In this document: piece by piece, positions 43,305-50,345 of the stretch
How the letters are laid out: the number at the start of each line of letters is the position of its first letter
Numbering within the stretch: the first letter of the stretch is position 1
Source: Gammaproteobacteria bacterium
Lineage (GTDB): Bacteria; Pseudomonadota; Gammaproteobacteria; JAABTG01
DNA: 64,000 nt
Reading direction: 5' to 3'
Assembly (NCBI GenBank): GCA_034522055.1
Contig: JAXHLS010000002.1
Location: 3,119,549-3,183,548 of the forward strand
Translations under genes and position numbers: made by a program
The notes under the pieces: model-generated
The model's database searches: none
Seen by the model: only the letters and a program-made list of their open reading frames with translations
What the model was told of the DNA's origin: nothing

Positions 43305-44030
43305 ATGAAAAAGCCACGCCGACAAGAATTCAGCCTGTTTTCATACATGGTCGTTGTCGTACTCGGCCTGGGCTGCCGGGCGCCCCTGGCCAGTTCCTTC
43401 GCAGGCACGGATTCCGAGGTTGTTCGAGTAATCGACTTCACTGAAAAACCACACGGCAGCGCGGTCGAGTGGCTGCAGGAAAACGGCTACGATTTACGCT
43501 TGGACGCAGAATCCCTGAATCCACGTTTTTCCGAAAAGGGACTTGTACTGAGTACCGACGGGCGCACGGCGGGGCTAATGGAGCGAGAGATCGAGCTCAG
43601 CGATGTCGGGCAGATTCGAGTAACCTGGGGCGTCGAGGAGTATCCGAAAGGTGCGGACTGGGAAGACGGAGTTTATCGCGTCCCGATTGCAATCATGGTT
43701 TCGTTCGGCGACAAGGAGATTGGCAGCGGCAGCATGTTCGTCCCCGACGCGCCATACTTCATCAGCCTGTTCCTGAGTAGAAACGCAGAACCCGACAAGG
43801 CCTATACCGCCAATTATTACGAGAAAGGCGGCCGATACTTCTGTCAACCCTGCACTCCACCCGAAGGCAAGACGGTGACGACGGAGTTCGATCTCTACAG
43901 TGCTTTTCGAAACCAGTTCGACAAATCCGAAGTGCCGCCGATCACGGGCTTCGGGATCCAGATGAACACTAACGACACACGCGGCGGTGCGCGCGCCTAT
44001 CTCGAGCGCGTCGAGTTCATTAAGCGCTGA
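43305..44030 (+). CDS. Hypothetical exported protein
   Basis: The 241-residue protein has an N-terminal export signal (YMVVVVLGLGCRAPLASSFA) and a beta-rich body: VRVIDFTEKPHGSAVEWLQE, IRVTWGVEEYPKGADWEDGV, a Cys pair in YFCQPC, and GFGIQMNTNDTRGGARAYLE. The pattern is distantly like DUF3047 proteins, but I am not confident. ATG 43305 is the natural start. Confidence 0.6.
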   Translation: MKKPRRQEFSLFSYMVVVVLGLGCRAPLASSFAGTDSEVVRVIDFTEKPHGSAVEWLQENGYDLRLDAESLNPRFSEKGLVLSTDGRTAGLMEREIELSDVGQIRVTWGVEEYPKGADWEDGVYRVPIAIMVSFGDKEIGSGSMFVPDAPYFISLFLSRNAEPDKAYTANYYEKGGRYFCQPCTPPEGKTVTTEFDLYSAFRNQFDKSEVPPITGFGIQMNTNDTRGGARAYLERVEFIKR

Positions 44031-44094
44031 GCGCCTTAATAACCACATCACCCGGACGTAATAGAAGCGTAATAAGCGTAATAGGGGACAGCAG

Positions 44095-44275
44095 CGGCTT
44101 GGCAATGCCGCACATTCTAGCGGGTGGGAATCCCGCCCGGGTAACCGCTAGCCACGGGCCCGGTATCGAGCCTTGCAGTCAGTTCGGTGACGGGCTGGTT
44201 GATGCGTAGGTACGACAGCAGGCGAGGTGCAAGGGTAACGGGTGAAGCCGACCTTGAAGGTGTAGTGGGTCAGTT
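44095..44275 (+). other. Structured noncoding segment, possible group II intron fragment
   Basis: CTAGCGG (44117-44123) pairs with CCGCTAG (44145-44151), enclosing GGTGGGA/TCCCGCC. The following text (GGTTGATGCGTAGGTACGAC, GGTAACGGGTGAAGCC) resembles domain I of bacterial group II introns from memory. No reverse transcriptase or domain V is present, so at most it is a fragment. Confidence 0.3.
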
Positions 44276-44284
44276 TAAGTGGCC

Positions 44285-44695
44285 ATGAACATGGCCTGTC
44301 GCGGTGCGGTGCGAACCGTCGCCCGCATCGAGGATCCGGAGGTCATCAAGAAGGTCCTGATTCACCTAAATGCGAAGGGGGTTGAGTCAGAAGCCACTTG
44401 GCGGCCGCCGAGCCGAGCACCGCCGCGGCGTGGGCTGTTCGACGAGATGGGGTGACCCCACTACGACTTCGTTTGGGCTGTGCCGTCAGCGGCACGGCCA
44501 TGGCGGCGGCTGGCCGGGAAACAGGCGCGGAGGGGGAAAGCGCGCCGGGGAGGCCGTCGTTGGGGCGAATTCGGGGCCGTGATGCTGATCTGCACGCTCA
44601 TGGGCGAACCGGCGTTGCCGGCCGACGGCAGATCCCCGGGTCGGTCGGCGAGACTGCGTGCTGCGAGCTACCGAAAATGTGGTTTATAGTGGCAA
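44285..44695 (+). pseudogene. IS91-type transposase 3' end plus element terminus, remnant B
   Basis: 44285-44455 encodes a decayed copy of the same transposase C-terminus as remnant A (VRTVARIEDPEVIKKVLIHL, then RAPPRRGLFDEMG). Homology to remnant A continues past the stop (GACTTCGTTTGGGCTGTGCC, later GTTTATA near 44684). Orientation is the same as remnant A. It marks the right border of the cargo, just before the RHH/PIN pair. Confidence 0.72.
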
Positions 44696-44759
44696 TACGT
44701 TTGCGCGTTTATACGCATAAGCGTAAATCGTGAACCGAAAATCATCTCGGAGAACACAG

Positions 44760-44987
44760 ATGAGCAACGTTCGATGGTCCATCGTCGTGCGCGAAGACGT
44801 GGACAAGGCCCTGCGGGTTTACCTGGGCCGGCGTGGTACGAAAAAGGGTGATCTGTCCCAGTTTGTCGAAGAGGCGGTCCAGGCACGCCTGTTCGAACTG
44901 ACGGTGCAGGACGTCAAGCAGCGCAACCGCTACTACTCGCAAGATGAGATCATGGAGGCGATCGACGAAGCGCTGGCCAACGGCTAA
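44760..44987 (+). CDS. Ribbon-helix-helix-type antitoxin
   Basis: The 75-residue protein (MSNVRWSIVVREDVDKALRV) has an N-terminal beta strand and two helices of the RHH/CopG type (KGDLSQFVEEAVQARLFELT), then a helical tail ending EIMEAIDEALANG. It precedes a PIN-domain gene by 5 bp, so it is the expected antitoxin and repressor. Confidence 0.8.
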   Translation: MSNVRWSIVVREDVDKALRVYLGRRGTKKGDLSQFVEEAVQARLFELTVQDVKQRNRYYSQDEIMEAIDEALANG

Positions 44988-44992
44988 CAGCC

Positions 44993-45418
44993 TTGCGGGT
45001 CGTTCTTGACACCGGAATCCTGCTCGCCGCGTTGATCAAATCTGGCACGCCGCCCGACTTGATCTATCGGGCTTGGCGCAAGAAGGCCTTCGAACTGATC
45101 ACCTCCGAGTGGCAGCTTGAAGAGCTCCGCCGGGTTTCCCGCTATCCGCAACTGCGCAAGTACCTCAAACCCGCCGAGGCGGGCACGCTGGTGAACGGAC
45201 TGCGCCGCCAGACAACCGTACTGCAAGAGCTACCGATGGTGGAGTTGTCGCCAGATCCTGACGACAACCCGATACTGGCCACCGCAATTGCAGGTCAGGC
45301 CGACTACCTGGTGACCGGCGATAAACGCGATCTGCTGTCCCTCGGAAAGGTGGAGACGGTTCAGATCATCGCGGCTCGGGCCCTCACGGAGCTGCTCGGC
45401 CTTTCCACCACCGATTGA
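44993..45418 (+). CDS. PIN-domain toxin
   Basis: The 141-residue protein has the PIN nuclease acidic residues: VVLDTGILLAALI (first Asp), SEWQLEELRRV (Glu), and SPDPDDNPILATAIAGQADYL plus VTGDKRDLL (later Asp). PIN toxins of this family cut RNA. It begins with TTG 44993, 5 bp after the antitoxin stop. The pair lies between IS91 remnant B and the second transfer block. Confidence 0.88.
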   Translation: MRVVLDTGILLAALIKSGTPPDLIYRAWRKKAFELITSEWQLEELRRVSRYPQLRKYLKPAEAGTLVNGLRRQTTVLQELPMVELSPDPDDNPILATAIAGQADYLVTGDKRDLLSLGKVETVQIIAARALTELLGLSTTD

Positions 45419-45540
45419 TTATTCCCCGACCGGTTTCCGGCTGAACCGCGCCTCGGCGTCGATCGCCGGCCGCAAACCGCGACATGCCTTGATGCCGTTT
45501 TCGCTACTACGGACCCTGCGGCCTGCGCACGATACGCCGC

Positions 45541-45867
45541 ATGGACCGCGCACAATCCAAATCCGACCTCCGCCACGCCAAAGTGCTCGCAGCGTTTGTC
45601 GGCCTCTTGCTCCTCGGCAACACAGCCCTCGCTGATCCCGACGCCGAGCGCGAAGCCCTCGCGCGTCTGATCCACGAGTTCGAAGCCCTCAAGCCCCTCA
45701 TCGCGACGGCTGACTCCCAGTCCAGCCCCGACGCCCGCATCCGCTTTCGCTACGACTGGCTCCGCCAGGACCTCGAGCGGATCCGCACTGGCATCCGGGA
45801 ACACATCAACGTACCCCGCAACGAGCCGCGGACGTTTCCGCCGCTGCGCGGCGATTACCGCCAGTGA
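45541..45867 (+). CDS. RAQPRD-family ICE protein
   Basis: The 108-residue exported protein (signal region LAAFVGLLLLGNTALADPDA) has the family pattern EREALARLIHEFEALKPLI and RIRFRYDWLRQDLERIR. It is the first gene of the second transfer block in elements of this class and overlaps the next gene by 4 bp. Function unknown; periplasmic. Confidence 0.88.
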   Translation: MDRAQSKSDLRHAKVLAAFVGLLLLGNTALADPDAEREALARLIHEFEALKPLIATADSQSSPDARIRFRYDWLRQDLERIRTGIREHINVPRNEPRTFPPLRGDYRQ

Positions 45868-46094
45868 CGCCCGCACAGAACGCCGCGTTCCAGGCCGGGT
45901 CGGGTGTCACTCCGGGAACGTTGCTGACGACCATCGCGAGCGTGGTGCTGGTCCTGGTCTTCGTCTGGGTGATGTGGGTGACCGTGGGGACCTTTCGGGC
46001 CTGGCAGGACGGTCAGGTCGCGCTGTTCGATCTGGTGTGGGCGACGCTGCGGGCCAGCATCGTGCTGCTCGTGCTTGGTTTCTATCTGCGGTGA
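45864..46094 (+). CDS. TIGR03758-family ICE membrane protein (PFL_4701-like)
   Basis: The 76-residue protein begins at GTG 45864 and has two membrane helices (TIASVVLVLVFVWVMWVTVG and ATLRASIVLLVLGFYL) around GTFRAWQDGQVALFD. This small inner-membrane protein resembles a TraA/VirB-type channel component. Its position between RAQPRD and TIGR03745 is conserved. Confidence 0.88.
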   Translation: MTPAQNAAFQAGSGVTPGTLLTTIASVVLVLVFVWVMWVTVGTFRAWQDGQVALFDLVWATLRASIVLLVLGFYLR

Positions 46095-46174
46095 CGGGGT
46101 GACCGGAACCGATTCGGTCCGGGTGCGACGCCCGGGATGTGGTGATCAGGGATCTGCCCTGCAAATTCGGAGAA

Positions 46175-46531
46175 ATGATGATGTTCGCACAAGGGAAGAA
46201 GAGGACGGTGGCCCTGTTGGGCCTCCTGGGTCTCGCCGCCAATGCTCCGGTGTGGGCGGCGCTGCCGACCCCGGTCGCGCCGAGCACCGCGCCGGCGGCC
46301 GGCGACTGGATCGGGCTGATCCAGGGCTACATCAAGGACGGCGGCCTGGTGCTGGGTCTCGCGATCGCGGTACTGGGCTTCCTCTGGGTGGCGTACCTGG
46401 CGTTCGCGAAGTTCAACGAGGCGCGCCAGGGCAAGGCGGAGTGGGCCGAGGTCGGCGTGCTCGGCATCGTCGGGGCGGTGGTGCTGATCTTCGCGAGCTT
46501 CCTGCTCACCGAAGCGGCCGGCGTCATCTGA
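46175..46531 (+). CDS. TIGR03745-family ICE membrane protein (PFL_4702-like)
   Basis: The product of about 118 residues has a signal-like N-terminus (TVALLGLLGLAANAPVWAAL) and two further helices (GGLVLGLAIAVLGFLWVAYL, VLGIVGAVVLIFASFLL), like a VirB2-type pilin. Three ATG codons in a row (46175, 46178, 46181) follow GGAG; the second or third has the best spacing. It is followed by a 194-bp gap holding a repeat element instead of the usual tight junction. Confidence 0.85.
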   Translation: MMMFAQGKKRTVALLGLLGLAANAPVWAALPTPVAPSTAPAAGDWIGLIQGYIKDGGLVLGLAIAVLGFLWVAYLAFAKFNEARQGKAEWAEVGVLGIVGAVVLIFASFLLTEAAGVI

Positions 46532-46560
46532 TCCGGCATGGCGGATCGTCACGACATGAC

Positions 46561-46742
46561 AAGCACTCCCTGTTCACCAGCTGGCTGCTGCGGCACCGTG
46601 ATAGCGCGCATCTGCTGCGTTGCGCTCGGTTTTTCTCCTCGACGTAGTGCCAACTATGCCTTCGTCGAAAATCCTTCGCGCGCCTTGCAGCTGCACACGC
46701 TCACGTCGCCTCGCGACGCAAGCCAATGAACAAGGAGTGCTT
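46561..46742. repeat. MITE-like palindromic element inside the transfer operon
   Basis: AAGCACTCCCTGTTCA (46561-46576) is inverted at 46727-46742 with one mismatch. Inside are imperfect direct repeats (GCGCGC to CGCTC, 46604-46702) around a TCGACG/CGTCGA stem. There is no coding content. The right arm contains the first codons of the TIGR03750-like gene. Confidence 0.7.
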
Positions 46743-47100
46743 AGCCGATCGGCTGAATGCCGAGCCCGCGATCTTAAAGGGCTGCTCGTCGAGCGAACTG
46801 GGCGTCATCGTGGGCGTTTCGCTACTGCTGTGGCTGCCCGCCAGTCTGATCATGGCGGGGCTCGCGGGTGCGGTCACGATGGGTTTCGGCATCGCGGGCG
46901 TCGGTATCGTCGCCACCGTGCTGCTGATGGCGAGTCTGTTCCAGCGCCTGAAGAGGAACCGCCCGGACGGCTACTACCAGCAGCGCGTCGTGCTCTGGCT
47001 CGACGATAGAGGCTTGCGGCGCATGCCCTTCGTCCGTCGAAGCGGCGCGTGGGACATCGGCAGGAAGGCACATGCGACGTTACCGGTACGAGATCGATAA
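46726..47100 (+). CDS. TIGR03750-family conjugal transfer protein
   Basis: The 124-residue protein has two adjacent membrane helices (LGVIVGVSLLLWLPASLIM, VTMGFGIAGVGIVATVLLMA) and the conserved cytoplasmic tail GYYQQRVVLWLDDRG and SGAWDIGR. ADRLNAEPAILKGCSSSELG is family-like, but the first five residues (MNKEC) come from the right arm of the repeat element, and no good ribosome site precedes ATG 46726. Expression may be altered by the element. Confidence 0.85.
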   Translation: MNKECLADRLNAEPAILKGCSSSELGVIVGVSLLLWLPASLIMAGLAGAVTMGFGIAGVGIVATVLLMASLFQRLKRNRPDGYYQQRVVLWLDDRGLRRMPFVRRSGAWDIGRKAHATLPVRDR

Positions 47101-47731
47101 CGTCCGCGCTCACCTGCGCTCGCTGTGGGCCGTGATCGCCATCCAGGTGATCATTATCGCCGCGCTCTGGTTCGGCTGGAGCCGGGCGCCCGAGCAGATG
47201 ACCGTGCACATCCCGCCCGATCTGCGCTCGGGGGCGGTGCTGGCCGTGGAAGAGGTATCGCCACCCAACGTGTATGCGTTCGCCTTCTACATCTTTCAGC
47301 AGCTCAACCGCTGGCCGGAAGACGGTGCCACGGACTATGGCCGCGCCATCTTCCGTGTCTCGCCTTACCTCACGCCCCGTTATCGCGCGATGCTCACCGT
47401 CGAGCTCGAGCAGAAGGGCCGCCAGGGTGAACTCGCCTACCGGGTGCGGGGTGTCCAGGAGATCCCCGGCCACGGTTACGAGGAACGACGCGTCGACCTG
47501 CTTAACGAGGAGGCCTGGATCGTCTGGCTGGACCTCGATCTCCTGGAGTCGGTGAAGGGCATGACCGTCAAGCGCACCGCGATCCGTTACCCGCTGCGCG
47601 TGGTGCGTTACGCGGTCGATCCCGAGGCCAACCCCTGGGGATTGGCACTGGACGGATTCGGCGCCGAGGGGCCGCGGCGGCTCACCGATGCCGAGTTCGA
47701 GGACCACGGAGGTAGCGATGGTGGCCCATAG
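47072..47731 (+). CDS. TIGR03746-family ICE protein (PFL_4703-like)
   Basis: The 219-residue protein has one N-terminal helix (LWAVIAIQVIIIAALWFGWS) and a periplasmic domain (VHIPPDLRSGAVLAVEEVSP, YAFAFYIFQQLNRWPEDGAT, YLTPRYRAMLTVELEQKGR), in the manner of TraE/VirB8 assembly factors. It overlaps the previous gene by 29 bp and the next by 14 bp. Confidence 0.9.
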   Translation: MRRYRYEIDNVRAHLRSLWAVIAIQVIIIAALWFGWSRAPEQMTVHIPPDLRSGAVLAVEEVSPPNVYAFAFYIFQQLNRWPEDGATDYGRAIFRVSPYLTPRYRAMLTVELEQKGRQGELAYRVRGVQEIPGHGYEERRVDLLNEEAWIVWLDLDLLESVKGMTVKRTAIRYPLRVVRYAVDPEANPWGLALDGFGAEGPRRLTDAEFEDHGGSDGGP

Positions 47732-48533
47732 CGCGTTTGGAGTCGCAACGCCCGAGTGGCAGTGGTGGATGTCCGCCCTGCTCGCTGTAATCCTCCTGCT
47801 GCAGGCAGCGGGCGTCAACGCGGCGCCCGATGCGCCGGAGCGCATCGCCTGGCGCAAAACACCCATTGCCGTGGAGCTCGCCGTCGGTGCCGAACGGCTC
47901 GTCCATTTTCCGCAAGGCGTCAAGGTTGGCGTGCCACCGCAGATCCAGGGGGCGCTGCGCGTGCAGAGCATCGACGGCACGCTCTACCTGCTGGCCAACC
48001 AGCCCTTCGCCGCCACCCGCGTGATCGTGCGGGGGCTGGACAACGGACCGATCTACCTGCTCGACCTGTCCGCGGAGACCGAAGGCGGCGGAAACAGCCC
48101 CATTGAGATCTACCTGCCAGACGAGGAGCCCGCGAACGGCTCGGCCTCGACGAAGGCCTCGGTTCCGCCGCAATACGGCTACGTGACGCTGACCCGCTTC
48201 GCCGCCCAACAGATGTATGCCCCGGCACGACTGCTCCGGGACCTTCCCGGCCTCAATCGGGTGCCCGTCAAGCGGGAGCCGGTGGCGTTGGTGCGCGGCG
48301 GCGCCGTCGAGGCCTTACCCCTCATCGCCTGGCGCGCGGGCGATCTCCATGTCACCGCCGCCACCCTCACGAATAAGACCCACCAGCCACAGATCCTGGA
48401 TCCGCGGGCCCTGCGGGGCCACTGGCTCACCGCGACCTTCCAGCACAACCGGCTGCACGAGGCCGGCAGCGAGGCCGATCGCACGGTGGTGTACCTGATC
48501 TCAGATCGGCCCTTCGCGGCCTCGCTGCGGTAA
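47718..48533 (+). CDS. TIGR03749-family ICE protein (PFL_4704, TraK-like)
   Basis: The 271-residue exported protein starts at ATG 47718 after GGAGG. It has a signal peptide (LLAVILLLQAAGVNAAPDAP), then VHFPQGVKVGVPPQIQGALR, LYLLANQPFAATRVIVRGL and a C-terminal beta domain. It corresponds to the TraK/VirB9-like periplasmic component of the core complex. Confidence 0.9.
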   Translation: MVAHSAFGVATPEWQWWMSALLAVILLLQAAGVNAAPDAPERIAWRKTPIAVELAVGAERLVHFPQGVKVGVPPQIQGALRVQSIDGTLYLLANQPFAATRVIVRGLDNGPIYLLDLSAETEGGGNSPIEIYLPDEEPANGSASTKASVPPQYGYVTLTRFAAQQMYAPARLLRDLPGLNRVPVKREPVALVRGGAVEALPLIAWRAGDLHVTAATLTNKTHQPQILDPRALRGHWLTATFQHNRLHEAGSEADRTVVYLISDRPFAASLR

Positions 48534-48539
48534 TCGACC

Positions 48540-49964
48540 ATGCCTGCCGCCACCGCCAATCGCCTGTTGCCCCTCCTCGGCGGCGCCGTCGTACTGATGC
48601 TGGTCTTCGTGACGCTGAAATCCTGCTCCCAGGACGAGGACGGTGGCGTCGTGCTGGACCGCGTGCCGACGGCGCCAGCCCCGGATGCGGACACGCCGGC
48701 CGACACCATCAAGACCCTCACGGCCAACGTGGCCGCCATGACCACGGAGGTCGAGGCACTGCGCCGCGAGAATGCGACCCTGGCCAGGGAGAATCAGACC
48801 CTCGTCGCCCATCGCACCCAGATCGAGGAGAACGTCGCCACGCGCCTGCGCCGGGAGCTCCTGTCCCGCGAGCGCGACGCGGAGAACCAGGGCCGCATCG
48901 ATTCCGGCGTGCTCGCCTCGCTGACCGATCGGGTCGACCGGCTGGCGGCGTCCGTGGCCCGGGTGGGGCCGGGCAGCGGTGCCGACATCCCGGTGGGACT
49001 CGGTCTCGACGGCCTCGGGGGCGCGCAAGGGCCGGCGCCCGGCCTCATCTGGGTAGAACCGCTCGATGCGCCGGCCGCGACCGCAACAAAGTCCGGGCTG
49101 CTGGATCGGGCCGGGCAGACGGCGGGCGGCTATCTCGACGGTGCCCGGACGCGCACCGCGCAGGCGGTGACCGACGCGCGAGACCGAGTGGACGCGCGGA
49201 AGAGCCGACCTGCCTACACGGTCCCCCGCAACGCCACGCTCATGGGCTCGACGGCCATGACCGCACTGGTGGGCCGGATCCCGATCCAGGGCCAGGTCCG
49301 CGATCCGATGCCGTTCAAGGTGATCACCGGCAGCGACAACCTGGCCGCCAACGGCCTGACGGTGCCTGGCGTGCAAGGCATGGTCTGGAGCGGTACCGCG
49401 GTCGGCGACTGGACGCTGTCCTGCGTCACCGGTCGGCTCGAGTCCGTCACCTTCGTGTTCGACGACGGCACCATCCGCACGATCTCGAGCGACGATCGCA
49501 GCGGCCAGGTGAGCGGGCGGGCGAGTGGCCAGGGCGGACGCAACGAACCCCTCGGCTGGATCTCGGATCCCCAGGGGATCCCGTGCATCAGCGGTGAGCG
49601 CAAGACCAACGCCGCGTCGTTTCTGACCCAGCGGATCGGCGTGCAGGCCATCCAGGCCGCGGCCGACGCGGCAGCCGCCGCCGAGACGACCTCGGTGATC
49701 AGTGACCTCGGCAGCGTGACCGACAGCGTCACCGGCGATGTCGGGACCTACATGCTCGGCAAGACCGTGGCCGGCGGCAGCGAGGAAGTGGCCAAGTGGC
49801 TGCTCGAACGCCAGTCCCAGAGCTTCGATGCCGTGTTCGTGCCGGCTGGCACGGGAGTCGCCATTCACGTCGATCGCGAACTCGCCATCGACTTCCATAC
49901 CGAAGGCAGGAAACTCAATCATGCACGCTCGACTGCGACCGATCGTCACCATCGTCTGGATTAG
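48540..49964 (+). CDS. TIGR03752-family ICE protein (PFL_4705, TraB/VirB10-like)
   Basis: The 474-residue protein has one N-terminal helix (LLPLLGGAVVLMLVFVTLKS), a coiled coil (NVAAMTTEVEALRRENATLA, about residues 60-110), a flexible region and a C-terminal beta-barrel-like domain (YTVPRNATLMGSTAMTALVG, GVQGMVWSGTAVGDWTLSCV). This is the inner-to-outer membrane scaffold of the transfer channel. The end overlaps the lipoprotein gene. Confidence 0.92.
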   Translation: MPAATANRLLPLLGGAVVLMLVFVTLKSCSQDEDGGVVLDRVPTAPAPDADTPADTIKTLTANVAAMTTEVEALRRENATLARENQTLVAHRTQIEENVATRLRRELLSRERDAENQGRIDSGVLASLTDRVDRLAASVARVGPGSGADIPVGLGLDGLGGAQGPAPGLIWVEPLDAPAATATKSGLLDRAGQTAGGYLDGARTRTAQAVTDARDRVDARKSRPAYTVPRNATLMGSTAMTALVGRIPIQGQVRDPMPFKVITGSDNLAANGLTVPGVQGMVWSGTAVGDWTLSCVTGRLESVTFVFDDGTIRTISSDDRSGQVSGRASGQGGRNEPLGWISDPQGIPCISGERKTNAASFLTQRIGVQAIQAAADAAAAAETTSVISDLGSVTDSVTGDVGTYMLGKTVAGGSEEVAKWLLERQSQSFDAVFVPAGTGVAIHVDRELAIDFHTEGRKLNHARSTATDRHHRLD

Positions 49965-50343
49965 CCTCGCGCCTATGCTGCTATTGGGCGGGTGCGCCGG
50001 CACCAAGGAGTCCGTGCTGCCGCAGGACGGTCCGTCGATGAAGGCGATCTACGACGGGCACCTCACGGGCATGGGCGCCGATGGTCCACTGGCCGTCCGT
50101 CGGGAGCTGGGCACGCGGCCCCTGGGTGATGACGATGTCGACCTGGCCGGGTACTCGCGCACCGCCCACACCGAGCTCGAGACCCTCTTCCCGCGGCTGC
50201 CCAACCCGACCCTGGTGATGTACGTATTCCCCCACCTCGCCGGTGCCGAGCGGGTGCCGGTGCCGGGCTATGCCACGACCTTCACCCTCTACGAGCGGGT
50301 CGAGTACGCACTGCCGGGCGAAGTCCCGAGCGGGCAGCGTTGA
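49921..50343 (+). CDS. TIGR03751-family ICE lipoprotein
   Basis: The 140-residue lipoprotein starts at ATG 49921 within the end of the previous gene. The lipobox LLGGC follows a hydrophobic signal (IVWISLAPMLLLGGCAG). The mature part has PSMKAIYDGHLTG and LFPRLPNPTLVMYVFPHLAG, typical of the family, and ends with YATTFTLYERVEYAL. It is probably the VirB7/TraV-like outer-membrane subunit. Confidence 0.9.
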   Translation: MHARLRPIVTIVWISLAPMLLLGGCAGTKESVLPQDGPSMKAIYDGHLTGMGADGPLAVRRELGTRPLGDDDVDLAGYSRTAHTELETLFPRLPNPTLVMYVFPHLAGAERVPVPGYATTFTLYERVEYALPGEVPSGQR

Positions 50344-50345
50344 GG

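Noticed and set aside
48501-50006. 501-codon minus-strand frame
   Set aside because: Antisense of the TIGR03752-like gene.
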